This document shows, piece by piece, positions 49,468-60,579 of a stretch of DNA of 64,000 nt. The notes beneath the pieces were generated by a model. It had not been told where the DNA came from, searched no databases, and saw only the letters and a list, made by a program, of their open reading frames with translations. The translations under genes were made by a program, and so were the position numbers. Numbering within the stretch: position 1 is the stretch's first letter; every line of letters begins with the position of its first letter. This DNA comes from Cristatella mucedo (Eukaryota > Bryozoa > Phylactolaemata > Cristatellidae): the NCBI GenBank assembly GCA_009760855.2, contig WPIO01000060.1:2099501-2163500 (forward strand). Reading direction: 5' to 3'.

Positions 49468-49668
49468 TGACACTGCGCTTGCTGCCACTAGCCACATTTG
49501 CATGCTGACCTTGTGTACGTCATGTCACCTCTAACCATGTTGGGCTCGTTGTCAACGAGCATGCTTCCGCTGACCATTCGACCATGCTTCGCTTGCTGCG
49601 TATGTAAACTGTCCAGAAAGACATTGAGATCTTTGCGAGCGTAATGCAAGCGTATCATTATTATTACT
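49468..49668 (+). mobile_element. L2 LINE 3' UTR and tail (diverged)
   Basis: CGCTGACACTGCGCTTGCTG, CCACATTTGCATGCTGACC and CTAACCATGTT match the L2 3' UTR. The hairpin is decayed and the tail is ATTATTATTAC. Confidence 0.75.
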
Positions 49669-50611
49669 AACAAGGACGAAATGCAGCGCGACGAGCCCCT
49701 CTGCGTCCCGCATCTTCGCTCAGCAGCGTGCAGCTAATTTCGCCGCTGTAAGCGGAAACGCCGACGCTCGCCCGCGACGCAGCGGTCTCGCGAATCCGGC
49801 TTTCCGCGTAGCCGCCGGCAAATGCCTGTCAAAAAGCGAGGAATTGAAGCCTGGGAAACGGCCGCGCCGACGCTGCCATGGGAAGTACGTCTGGCGGACA
49901 TTGCACACAGGGCAGCGCCGTGCACGCCCGTCTTCGGCGCCGCGCACTCGCTTGCCGACGCTACTCGAGCTTCGCTTCGAGCGGCGCTTGGCGCGCAGCA
50001 GACGCGCCGACGTCGACGCGACGGCAGGCGAGCGCGACGGCAGGCGAGCGCGACAGCAGGCGCTCCGCCTCCTTCGAACTCGCGTCGGCCATCGAGCGTC
50101 GGCTGCGAAACCAATCCATCGTCTGCGCCTTCGCTCCGCTAACTCGTGAGGCCAGGGGGGGGGGGCGGGACGGGGCGTTGCCATCAAGCGATCTCGAGCG
50201 GCTGCTGCTTGGCGTTAGGAACGCCAGCGCTTATACGGTGACTGGCAGAAAGCGGCCGCCGGCGGCCGCTTCCGTTGGTCGGCCGATCGCGCGCGCGCGC
50301 CGCGAGGAGACTGACTGCGGTAGGCCTTAAGACGATTTCGCGGGACATTCAAAAGGGGAACGCTGTCGGCTCGCTGTCGCCGCGCCGTCTGTCTGCTGCT
50401 GTCCGTCACATCTTGCCTGCGACTGGCGCCGCAGGTTCGACGTTCGCACGATCCACAGGGCACCTCCCCCGAAGCTGACAGCTTGGCGGGCGCGACCGGT
50501 ATGTCGCTGCGCCGCATGGCGACGCGCGTGCCGAGTCGAACGCTTAATTAGCCGAGCGCTTCTGTGGACTTAAGTCACTTAATTGAGCGTAATTTTTGGC
50601 AGCACCCTCAT
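49669..50611. other. No supported gene; CpG-rich block
   Basis: Overlapping open frames on both strands reflect high GC. AGGCGAGCGCGACGGC is duplicated near 50027-50055. Confidence 0.3.
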
Positions 50612-50765
50612 TTACGTAGCGGCGGCGGCGGTGGCAGAGGAGCCCTACCGGCTATTGCCGCCGGTCGCATTGGGGCAATACAGGATCGCCCGGTGCACGA
50701 CTCGAACCCGCGGCCTGGGTCGTTAAGTGCAAGAGCCTTACCTCTCGGCTAAGAACCCCGGTCTG
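50612..50765 (-). mobile_element. tRNA-headed SINE, family S2
   Basis: On the minus strand the head has TTAGCCGAGAGGTAAGGC (A box) and GCGGGTTCGAGTCG (B box) at tRNA spacing. The body GGCGATCCTGTATTGCC and GGCAATAGCCGGTAGGGCTC follows. The head is tRNA-like, but the acceptor stem does not pair fully, so it is not a functional tRNA gene. Confidence 0.65.
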
Positions 50766-51103
50766 TCGAGTCTAGGCAACTCAATGCGAGCCAGCGCGTT
50801 TTTCGCGTTCAGATTTCAGCTCTCAGCGAAGAAAGCGACAGGTCTGACGCGCCGCGAGCTCATCAGTCGCTTCTCAGTTGATACCCGGGGGGGGGGAGGG
50901 AGGCAACGCATTCACATCCGACAGCGGCATGTCCTTCGCGATCACTGCTATTCGAGCGCCAACGGGGAAACGCGCGTGCGCGCTCGCCTTCTTCCGGACT
51001 GCCGTGCCTGGTGGCTATGGGCGCGGCGGCGTGCAAGCGGCTTTTTCGCACCCGTCTACGCGTTTGAGCGCTCGTTCCGAGGAGAGCCGACGAGGGCGCT
51101 GCT

Positions 51104-51290
51104 AGTAATAATAATAGTAAGGATACGTGCTATGGCGCCGTCAGAGAGATAAATCTGTTTCTAGGCACTTGACATGTGCTGCAAATGCAAGCGTGATCGA
51201 ATAGCTAGTGGTATCGTGCTCGATGACAGTAAGCACAGCACGGTCAGAGGTGAAATGCACACGTACAGCATGCGAATGCGGTTAGGGGCT
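51104..51290 (-). mobile_element. L2 LINE 3' end (diverged)
   Basis: AATAATAATAGTAAGG, then GCGCCGTCAGAGAGATAAAT and a weak 3' UTR match up to GCGGTTAGGGG. Confidence 0.65.
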
Positions 51291-51867
51291 CTGCTAGACC
51301 CGGTCTTTCGCCGAGCGAAGAGACGCACGAGCGCGTCGCAGCGACACCGTGCGTAGCATTTTGACGAGTCGTGCAGCATGGCAAAGCACCGGATAGCACC
51401 AGTGGCACAAACGTCACCCGAGCGTGGAAGTGCATTCTACGGCTGATGGTGGCGCCGGTGCTCTCAGAAAGAAAGTGGAATGGCAGCTGTGAATGTATGC
51501 AGAAAATTCGCCTACAGCTCTCACGCTCGGTGCTAATGGCTCCGGGTCTCACGTTCGTTTGATTTACGGCTGGCAAGTGACTGACGTCACGAAATGTACA
51601 CCTCAAGGTCCGGGGTCAAATCGTGCTGGTGTGAGTTTTTTCTCTTGTCAGTAGACGCTTTAGCAGCTCCTACATTAGAGCGAGACGCCAACCCCAAGGC
51701 TTTATTAAACAAATGCCATCACCAGGCAACGGGGCGTGAGCAACCAGCCATCGGCGCATGAATGTCCTCACAGAACGAACTTTCTTAACGCTACTGCTCC
51801 GTTTCTTGTCTCACTGTCACGGATTCGTCAATTTCTACGACGTCTCTAGGGTTTACTGGCAACCGCT
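51291..51867. other. No supported feature
   Basis: Short open frames on both strands with no recognisable domain. Confidence 0.3.
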
Positions 51868-53108
51868 GAGAATTATCCGGTACCTCTTAAATATGGGGTA
51901 CCTCAGGGCTCCGTGCTAGGTCCGGTTCCTTTCACGGTTTATACTCTCCCTCTTGCTGATAAGATTGCCAAGCACAATCTAGGCTTTTACTTCTATGCGG
52001 AGGACACTCAGTTGTACCTTTGCTTTAATACCTCCCAGCCTTCGAGCACCTCAAATTCTCTCAACTCACTTGCTGCATGTATTGATGACATCCGCACATG
52101 GATGGCGGCAATTTTTCTAAAACTAAACGATGGTAAAACTAACATACTAGTTATGGGAAAACTCAGTGTGATTCACAAATTGGAAAGGCTGAAACTCAAA
52201 ATTGGCTCTGCCAGCATATCTCCAGTTGAATCAGCTCGAAATCTAGGTGTCATATTCCAAAGCGACGTCTCGTTAGACGACCATGTCAGCTCCAAAGTCA
52301 AATCTGCCTATTTTCAGCTTCATACCATTGCTAAAATTTGGGCTTGTTTAGATAAGGATACCACGTCCAAGTTGGTCCATGCATTCGTGACATCCCGTCT
52401 CGACTTCTGCATTTCACTGCTCGCCTGCCTACCGGCATATGCGATCAGACGATTGCAGTTGGTGCAAAACTCCACAGCTAGGCTTGTCTGTCGTGAGCGT
52501 TGCAGTTGCCACATTACTCCACTTCTCGCCGACCTGCACTGGCTACCAGTCAAGCAAAGGAGTGACTTCAAGGTTTTGTCGCTCACTTTCAGGTCACTTC
52601 ATTCTTTGGCTCCAGCCTATCTCTCAGATCTACCCCCCCCCCATCAGGCCAAGAATCGTACCACCTGCTTTTCGGAATCCGACAGTCAACCAATACAAAC
52701 CTTAAATCGTACAAACCTTAAATCCTTTGGAGACCGTACATTTAGTTTGTATGCTCCCAAAGCCTGGAACTCCCTCCCGACCTGCGTCAGAACATCCCCT
52801 GACCTGACCACATTTAAAAAGAACTTAAAAATACACCTATTTAGGACAGCATTTAGTGGGTCCTGTGATTCGTCCTTTACGTGCTTATGCGTGCTGACAC
52901 TGTGCATGCTGCCACTAACCACATTTGCATGTTGACCCTGTGCATGTCACGCTAACCATGTTATTCATGTTGTTTGTTAATCAAGCATAATATTACTCGC
53001 CATTCAATTGCATTTCCCTTTGCAGAAAATGTAATGGACCTGGAGAGAGACGGAGTCCTCTGAGGGCGCTTTATCAAGTGCATTCTTCTTCTTATTATTA
53101 TTGTTATT
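51868..53108 (+). mobile_element. L2 LINE, 5'-truncated, longest RT open frame in the window
   Basis: The copy starts within the reverse-transcriptase domain at PLKYGVPQGSVLG and runs without interruption to the 3' hairpin and a tail at about 53085-53108. It is the least damaged copy here, so it is probably among the youngest. The 5' two thirds of the element are absent, as is usual for LINE insertions. Confidence 0.9.
51913..52935 (+). pseudogene. L2 reverse-transcriptase C-terminal part (340 codons, open)
   Basis: The frame holds FYFYAEDTQLYLCF, where the active-site Y-A-D-D has become Y-A-E-D. Next come IDDIRTWMAAIFLKLNDGKT, NLGVIFQSDVSLDDHV, and [35 protein letters not shown] follows, then [17 protein letters not shown], and the typical C terminus [20 protein letters not shown] with [11 protein letters not shown]. 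The first catalytic Asp block and the endonuclease lie outside the truncated copy. The Asp-to-Glu change would be expected to weaken polymerase activity. Confidence 0.85.
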
Positions 53109-54164
53109 AAAATTATGCCAATGTTAAATGCCCTAAGCAGCTTCCAAAAGTTGCACATCCAAACAAATCTCAATTTCAATTATGACCGGTATTCGGAGGG
53201 TGCACTTACAATGGCACCGCATTGTCTTAATTGAAGGACACACTAAGTGCCTCATTAAATTAAGTCTCGGAAGGATGACTCAAGTTGTTAATCCTTCAAT
53301 TACCTGCCTCGTTAGGATAGGAATATGGCATGGTTAATTCAAATTAGTGGGTTTCAGCCAGTCGTGATGTACCAGCAGAGCGCATACATTATCTCCCAAG
53401 CTATCAAATCGCTACGGAGGCGCAGCCAAGCGGCTAGATGCAGCCTATTTCTCTGATGGATAAGCACACTGGTCATTGATGTCTACCGACTAAGGCAAAT
53501 CGTTACGATAAAGCAATGAATCTACACAAACGGAAAATATCGTGAACGCACGGGCCAGCCTGGCTCTGGCATACTTATCTTAGCAAGCCCAAATTGTTTA
53601 ATGCTACGTAGAGGGCTCTATTCATAATCGACTGAAGAGCCGGTGCGGTGTCATCTAGTGAAAATCACATTTGTAACTGAACATCAAGATTCTATAAAGC
53701 CGATAAAGTACGTTTTCATCAAATTTCCTGAGTTGGGCTTTTCAAATTTCTGATAATCAATAGCTGTATCAATCCCTGACTAGTAAGTTGTTCATTCAAT
53801 TTCAGAGCTTATTCTTGATGCCATCAAAGCGAGATATGCTGCAACCCATGCTGCGCGAAGGATTTGAGAGAGTTACAGGGGCTGGATGGGAGGCTATTAT
53901 TGCGATTCCCTTTTACGGATTTGGGGCTATTCACTACGGCGGCTAGCGAAAGATCTCGCTCGCACCAGATTCCGCTAGCTCCAAGGTCACTTGAATTGTG
54001 ACTGCTCATTCGCCTTTGGTGTGACTGTGAGGACATGCTATTAAGCGGCGTTGGCCCGGCCAAAATGTGTCCACTAGGCTCTCATCTTGGAGAAAATCGG
54101 CCACGGGATCCTCTGACACAAGCAGCTTCCATGGTTTCACGTCTCTGAAGCAGCTGCCAATTAG
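53109..54164. other. No supported feature
   Basis: AT-richer sequence without exon signals or matched repeats. Confidence 0.3.
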
Positions 54165-54237
54165 TAAGTACGAAATACATAAATTGCACATTCTCGCTAC
54201 GACAGACGATGCCCGACACGGATTAGCTCCTTCGTAA
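54165..54237 (+). mobile_element. Second LINE family, short ORF2 fragment
   Basis: Reads ATTDDARHGLAPS, matching LTLTHKARHGLAPSYLAEL of the copy at 48020, then ends. Confidence 0.5.
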
Positions 54238-54467
54238 GTAGTTAAACCATGCGAGGACAGTGCGAGCCTCCTACGACCTCGATCCCTTTAGGTGTCGACA
54301 TTTGCTGGCCATCAGTGTCAAAGGCAGCATCGGTTGAAGTTGAGAGCTTTACCGCAACACTACAGCACTAGACAGCGTCATTCAGTCATCTATAATTTTC
54401 GTCATCTGAGCTTTTAGGGTCTGATAAGAGCTTTCAGATTTCGAAGCCACTGAATGTACTCTAAGGC

Positions 54468-54653
54468 TTGACATAAATAAATTAATACTAGTTGGTTTAG
54501 CTGCCTCTTTTGTATGGCGATAGAAGAGCCTTTACGGCTATCACCGCCGCTTGCAGCAGCGATAGAGAATCACCCGCCGCAGGATTCGAACCCATGACCT
54601 AGAGACCAAGGTCGTACAAAGTAACCACCTTACCTAGTGTGCCATCACGGACA
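54468..54653 (-). mobile_element. tRNA-headed SINE, family S2 (well preserved)
   Basis: On the minus strand the head runs from GTGATGGCACACTAGGTAAG to the B box ATGGGTTCGAATCC. The body has GCGGTGATAGCCGTAAAGGC and the end GCTAAACCAACTAGTATTAA followed by TTTATTTATG. This copy shows best that the 3' end of the family is CTAGTATT plus an A/T-rich tail. Confidence 0.75.
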
Positions 54654-55511
54654 TGGTGTCGTGGACGCCAATTTTAGCAAAATATTGGCAGATCTCAGTA
54701 CGAGCAAAATGAGGTCAATTGTCCGCTGCTAGTTTTTTACGATATCACAGTCAGTGTATTGGTCTACAACGATAATGTCCAAGTGTGTTGCACAGCCTTC
54801 TGACGGAATAATTGATCCCCTTTGAATGCAAGCTCATCATTGTAGATGCTCGGATCGGAGACCGGAAATTGTTCTCTGAATTTCGCAGATTTTGTCAGCG
54901 GCCTGCGCGCTGCAAGGGTATCTAAGGCTGTCAGGATGAAAGATGTCTCTCTGGTCTGCAGTAGCTCGAGCTTCTTGTGGTATAGTTGCGATTTGTTCTT
55001 TATCATCCCATTCGTAATATAATAAAGAGCAGTGCTCGCTCAGTGACGTCGGCAAGTATTAGCTCTTTAATTAAATCTGTAAGCGAGATGAAAGGCATTC
55101 CTTTAAGAATCGCATCCACATTATTTGCGGGATTAGCGAAACCTCTGAAATAAAAAACAGCCATTCACAGTGCCCAGTAGTGGTCATTTTTGTGCGCACG
55201 TCATCAAAATTCGGGGAGTTTTATTTTCTGCAATCATAGACATTAAAATTAAAACTAAAATACATTAAATACATTAAATAAATTAAAATTCAGCCAACAG
55301 AAATCGGAAATCCTTATACAAATCTATAGACCAATCAGAGGTGAACTACTACTGCAATTTTACTTTGATACGTGAATTATTAGCCGAGTTACGTAATTTA
55401 CAAGGCATCAAGCTGCACTAAATACAAAGCTGCGGGCAAGTCACGAGCATGCGCCTCAACAAGCTTCACGCATGTACATCAATCTTCCAAGGTCCAACAA
55501 TTTGGGATGCA
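54654..55511. other. No supported feature
   Basis: AT-rich, with short TTAAAATACATTAAA-type repeats near 55240-55290. Minus frames at 54764-55055 are unassigned. 55504-55511 (GGGATGCA) is the left target duplication of the TIR element. Confidence 0.3.
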
Positions 55512-55630
55512 GGGGTACGGACATTCTCCCTCTGGAGTTTAACCCCCGGACATTCCCGCCCCCCCCCCGGACATTTCCCTACCCCGGACATTTCCCCTCC
55601 TGGTGTAGGACATTCCCCCCCCCGGTGTAT

Positions 55631-55842
55631 GGTTGAGGGTTTAGGTTTTAGGGCTTAGTGCTTAGGGTTTATAAGGTTTAGGGTTTTTAGGGTTGAGGGT
55701 TTATGGTTCAGAGTTTAGGGTTTACGGTTTTTAGGGTTTAGGGTTTGTACGGTTTTTACGGTTTAGGGTTTTAGGGTTTGGGGTTGAGAATTTACGATTT
55801 AGGGTTTTTAGGGTTCAGTGTTTAGTTTAGGGTTTAGGGCGG
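55631..55842. repeat. Degenerate TTTAGGG array (interstitial telomere-like)
   Basis: Variants of TTTAGGG with single-base changes (TTTACGG, GTTCAGGG), about 210 bp long, inside TIR element B. Confidence 0.9.
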
Positions 55843-55887
55843 GGTGCGCCTCCGCCACCTAAATCCACCCTTGCTCGCATTACACTC

Positions 55888-56019
<132 letters not shown>

Positions 56020-56356
56020 CTTAGTAATGCATTCATCAACATAAGGGGAATGTCCTACCCCGGGGAATGTCCGGAGGAAATGTCCCAGGGTCTACCAGGG
56101 GGGGGGGAATATCCGGGGGAAACGTCCTGGGGGAAATGTCCTACAACCGGGATGCAAGTCAGAAATGATGCCAAAATCAAGAAACCTTATATTTTATTTA
56201 CAGATATGTTGCTTCCGGTGTACATACGGGTTAGTCATGGTTTGCATAATCAATTTTTCCGTCTTGCATGTAAGTTGTCAGAAGTTTTAATCCAATTTCT
56301 AACAATTTGTCTTTTTGAAAGGTACCCTATTCAGATATTCAATTGCCAGACCAATT

Positions 56357-56629
56357 TTATAAGTATTTCCTTGAAAAAAACCTTAAGAACACGCAGCGAC
56401 AGCGGCATCCACTTCTAAAGTTTGTCACCATAAACGCAGCGAACTTAGCCCGCAGATACTTCGGAAGCTGGTGCTTGAAAGAGTGGCTAAATGGTCGTAG
56501 CTTCAACAAGGATTCGCCTGTGGCATGCCGGCGGTAGTAGAGCAACGTAAAGCACTCGTGTCTCGCAAGCGGATCCATGTCGTCATTCCAGAGCGATATA
56601 TTCCGTAAGCAGAAGAGGCTGTGACTCAT
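56357..56629 (-). CDS. Possible exon, unknown protein
   Basis: The minus frame reads LWNDDMDPLARHECFTLLYY, then RRHATGESLLKLRPFSHSFK, then HQLPKYLRAKFAAFM, followed at 56429 by a donor-like ATG|GTGACA. The composition is protein-like and not repetitive. A competing plus-strand frame (about 56320-56537) has its own acceptor-like TTTGTCTTTTTGAAAG, so strand and identity are undecided. Confidence 0.25.
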   Translation of the reverse strand: MSHSLFCLRNISLWNDDMDPLARHECFTLLYYRRHATGESLLKLRPFSHSFKHQLPKYLRAKFAAFMVTNFRSGCRCRCVFLRFFSRKYL

Positions 56630-57671
56630 CTGCTCGAGTCAAAGCGCAACGCCCTAATTTGAAGTAAGTGCGAAGCGACCGCCAGTTAACAGTGGCCCGA
56701 GATACTATGAGAGGCAACAGATCGCGACACTTCGCTTCCTTAACTGCTCTAGCTCAGGAAGGGCGGATAGAACCAAACGCTCGTGTGACATTGAACTCGG
56801 CCAAGTCGACCGTTCTGCAGAGGCCGCCGCCGAGGGCTGCGGCAGCGATGAGAGTCCGACAGTCTGCTCGTCGTTGCGTCAGGGTCTGGCTGCTGCTGGA
56901 TTTCGGCCAAGTCAGAGAGCTTAGCCTGCGGATGAAACTAAATTGCATTTCTAGAAAGGTCACACACGAGCGTTTCCCCCCACCCGCCGAGGCTCGCGAA
57001 GTATCCGGGAGCAGTCTACCAGCGCCCGACTTTCTCAAGAGTCGTCGGAAATTCGGACGCATAATCAGCATAACCAGCTGTCAGAGCTGTCGACGAGGCC
57101 GAAGCTGCCCGAACCCCCAGCTCGACTGTTGTGGAAATAGCTGCGATGGAATTTCTCCTCTCCGAGCGTCGGGAGTGACGGCGATGCTGCCGAGCACTAC
57201 GAACGTCGAACGGTCTCACTTCCGATTTTGCTTACTAACGGCTAGCTTGACATTCGCTCGGTCGGTCTGTCTCTGAAGTCATATTCCACAGCGGAATGCG
57301 TAGCCGCTGCAATTTGAATTCTAGCGCCGCCCGCAGAAGGTGCTCTGAGAAAATTTCCCGAGAGCGAGGCACGAATAGGGTCCACATTGGACAGTGCCCG
57401 GATTTCCGTCCGCGGAAAGGGGAGCGTCCGTCAGCGCCGGGCGTGCGCGGCTCCCTAGCCCGCGCTCGACGACTTCCGCAAAAGCCCGAACCGAAGAAGG
57501 CAGTACTTCGCCGCGTGCGCAATACGCTGCCAATTGGCGGCACCGCTTCGGTACGACACAACTAGATCAATGGAGACGGCGGCGTGGCCGACCATGCGGG
57601 CAGCCCTGCTACGTCTGCCCCCCCCCCCCGTTGGGTCGAGTGCTGGGCGACGAGTGACTAGCCTACGGGAA
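56630..57671. other. No supported gene; CpG-rich block
   Basis: A 202-codon plus frame (56668-57276) and several minus frames overlap in GC-rich sequence. None shows a recognisable domain. A poly-C run lies at 57619-57629. Confidence 0.3.
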
Positions 57672-57827
57672 AACATATGCATATAATTCATATGTATTAC
57701 GCTCTGAGAGAACTCAAATCTCTCTAGTCAGGCGCTTCCCGTAAGCCACGGGGCTCGAGTCCACGACCGACAGGTGACCGCACCTCGGTCGGGCGAGCAC
57801 CTTAACCACTGGGCCAAACCAGCGCGG
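57672..57827 (-). mobile_element. SINE family S1 (tRNA head plus L2-type tail), well preserved
   Basis: On the minus strand the order is GGCCCAGTGGTTAAGGTGCT (A box), a B-box region GTGGACTCGAGCCCCGTGGC, then GGAAGCGCCTGACTAGAGAG and GAGTTCTCTCAGAGCGTAAT (L2-type hairpin) and a short AT tail. It is the clearest S1 copy in the window. Confidence 0.8.
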
Positions 57828-58237
57828 CCCTATGGGACGAGCTGCTGTGGTAAACAGTCGCCGCTATTACTCGCACGAACGCCCATTACTCGACGCCACG
57901 CTCGGCGGCGGTTGGCGGGCCAGCTCGGTGCTTCGGTCCCTCGCAAGCCGCTCGCGCCCAAAGGTAATTAATTACCCGCGTAGCATCCGTTCGTTTGGTT
58001 CCATTTGCCCGCTAAGTACAGCGTTCGTTAGCTCCATCTGGCAATTGCCCGCGGTACCGTGCCTGCTGCTCGAGAAAGGCTCTCGGCAGCGAAAGCTCTT
58101 GTATTTTCAATGTAAATGAAAGCAAGATGTCGATCGTTTGTCAAAACCAAATTATCCCGAGCGGCAAGGCGAGGGCAGCAGACACTTTGCTTCAAACAGC
58201 CTGCTCACCCTGGGCTCTAGCGTAGTGTAGGTAGCGT

Positions 58238-58327
58238 GAGAGCTCCGGCGGGCCAATGAGAGCTCCGCTCCGATGAGAGCTCCGCTCCGATGAGAGCTCC
58301 GGCGGGCCGATGAGAGCTCCGCTCCGA
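58238..58327. repeat. Minisatellite with alternating 20- and 17-bp units
   Basis: Five units starting GAGAGCTCCG, in the order long-short-short-long-short. Long units carry GCGGGCC and short units carry CTCC. The long/short difference marks two parental units. Confidence 0.9.
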
Positions 58328-58706
58328 ACCAGCGAAGGGGCTCGGGCGCATTGCGAGCGGCGCAGGGCTCGAAATGCGCCCGAGCCGCCGTGACCTAGAT
58401 TGAAGCCGCCAGAGAGGAGAGAATTCCGCACGTGCTCCACGGCTGTTAAGAAAGCAAGCAACCCTAAACTGTAAGCGTTAGAGACCTGGAGATCAAGGCC
58501 AGAACCAATCGACACCTGATGGTCCGCTGACCATATTTTCGAACAGTCAAATGAGCTCGATCTGTTGTTAGCATGGCTCACTGGGTCAGCATCTGCTCGC
58601 TGCGAGACTGGAGGCGTTATACCGGTGGCCTCATGTCACCGGCTTTCACTCTGCACCTCAGCCTTCGGTCGGATGTCGCTTGATCTCGCCTAAACAGACG
58701 ACATAA
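58328..58706. other. No supported feature
   Basis: A 129-codon minus frame (58192-58581) spans the minisatellite and is unassigned. Confidence 0.3.
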
Positions 58707-59412
58707 TACTAATAATAGTAATTGCGTTTGTAGTGCGATCTCAGAAAACTTAATCTGTTTCTTGGCATTTCGGAGATGCTGTAAAGAAAGGGTGATCAAA
58801 CGGCTAGAGGCAACGTGCACATTGTCAAAGTGTAAACGTGGTTAGTAGTAAAGTGCACAGTGTCAGCACACATAAGCCGCAAATGACAAATCACAGGGAT
58901 CCACCAAATGCTTCAATAAACAGGTGGGTTTTAGCTTCTTTTTAAATGTCATCAAGTCAGAGGATTTCGTAACATCAGTCGGGAGTAAATTCCTGGACAT
59001 GAGAGCATGCGAATTGAACAGGCACAGTTTTAAAAGTTTTGTATCTTACTTCTAGACAGGGCTGAGCGGTTTGAGTATAAAAAGCTTGTTTTACGATGCC
59101 TAGCCTGTTGGGGGATTTTAGTTGTGATTGGTAGGCTGGAGCCAGAGCAAAAAGAAACCTAAAAGTGAGTGGCAAAATCTTGACATTGATACGCTTCTCT
59201 ATTGAGAGCCAGAGCTGATCTGAGAGAAGTGGTTTGCTGTGGTATGACGACACTCACGAAAGACAAGCCTAGCTGTGAAGTTTGGAACCAACTGTAAGCC
59301 CCTGATTGCACAGGCGGGTAGACCAGCAAGAAGTGAATTACCGAAGTCGAGGCGGAATATGACAACTACACTAACCAAGTTGGGCGTAGTAATCCTGTCT
59401 AAGCAGCAACGA
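58707..59412 (-). pseudogene. L2 LINE fragment, RT C terminus to tail
   Basis: From 59412 downwards there is a QDYYAQLG-like segment, then LALAPAYQSQLKSPN and the decayed C terminus and 3' UTR, with a hairpin and short AATAAT tail at 58707. Frameshifts are present. Confidence 0.75.
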
Positions 59413-59475
59413 GTTTTTTAAATGTCACCCAGCTGAAAGGAGAGTGAATTTACCATGGAGTTAAGTTGGTTGTCT

Positions 59476-59626
59476 GGTGCTAAGCATCGCAGCACTCGCT
59501 TTTCGGAATATAATTGTTTAGCTAAGCCTCGTGCTCACCTCAAATATTTTGAAGACCATGCCTTTAGTTCGCTTGCTCCCAAAGCCTTGAAATCCCTTCC
59601 AACTTGCGTCGAGACATCCCCTGACT
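59476..59626 (+). pseudogene. L2 LINE fragment, first half of a split copy
   Basis: Reads STRFSEYNCLAKPRAHLKYF, then EDHAFSSLAPKALKSLPTCV and ETSPDL. It breaks off at CCCCTGACTT. The missing continuation (GACCACATT) resumes at 60580, so this is one LINE split by inserted sequence. Confidence 0.75.
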
Positions 59627-60145
59627 TAATAATGATAATAATAATAATAATAATACATTTGATAAAGCGCTCTCAGAGAACTCAATCTCTTTCTATGCGC
59701 TTTATAATTACTGTAAAGGAAACCCGATCCCCGATCGATGATTAGTGGTAGCATGCTCAATAAACAACAAGAATAACATGGTTAGGGGTGACGTGCTCAG
59801 TTGGTTTGCATGCAAGTGAGGTTTGGGGCAGCAACAGTGCCAGCACGCATAAGCACACAAAGGATGAATCACAGGGGCCCACTAAATTCTGACATAAATA
59901 GATGCGTTTTAGTTTCTCTTAAATGTCAACACGTCAGGAAATGTCGTTACGCTGGTAGGGAGTGAGTTCCAGGCTTTGGGAGCATACTAACTAAATTCAC
60001 AGTCCCCAAACCATTTGAGGTTTGTACGAGGTATATTTATGCAGTTGGATTCTGAAAAGCGGGTGGAACGATGCCTATCCTGGTAGGGGAAACGATCTGA
60101 TAGGTAGACTCTAGCCAAAGAATGAAGAGATTTGAAAGTGAGTGA
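59627..60145 (-). mobile_element. L2 LINE 3' part inserted in another L2
   Basis: Starts with (AAT)n at 59627 and includes the hairpin, 3' UTR and decayed C terminus in minus orientation, up to about 60145. It lies inside the split plus-strand L2. Confidence 0.75.
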
Positions 60146-60481
60146 CGCGATTGCGCTTGCTAGTTCTCGTACTATGGCCTCCAGTGGCGCGACCCGGGTG
60201 GTAGCTTTAAAGAGTCAAACTGCGGTACAGCTGCCATTGCAGTTTTTATTGCAAATTAAAGCAAGCAATTTCCCTCGTTTACAAACAAACTTCAAGCGAT
60301 TGCTCTTGTGCATTTTCTTACTATGGCCCCAACGGTCAAGGCCAGCCAGCATCCATAGATAATCGAACTGCCACACAGATGCCATTTCACAAAAGCCTTG
60401 CGCAACTGCGGCTGTGATTCAAAATTATACAAAACTGTTCCACGTATACCAACCAAGTTTCATGGTACAGCGCATGGCCGT
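60146..60481. other. No supported feature, within the nested insertion
   Basis: Probably leftover of the inserted material between the minus LINE and the LTR piece. Confidence 0.3.
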
Positions 60482-60579
60482 TGTAATGCCCCGCGATTAT
60501 GGACAATGACTTCAATAGCTGAACCTGGATTATGAACAAAGAGCTGGCCTTTGAATTAGAACCAAGTGCTTATGAAATT
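60482..60579 (+). mobile_element. LTR fragment, Ty3/gypsy-like (copy 3)
   Basis: Begins TGTAATGCCCCGCGATTATG and aligns with 5858-5965 (GCTGAACCTGGATTATGAAC, then CTTATGAAAT). Only the first ~100 bp remain before the L2 resumes at 60580. Confidence 0.65.

Noticed and set aside
50690-50762. A functional tRNA gene
   Set aside because: A and B boxes are tRNA-like, but the acceptor stem does not pair completely and the sequence continues into the S2 SINE body. Other tRNA-like heads in the window are likewise SINE heads.
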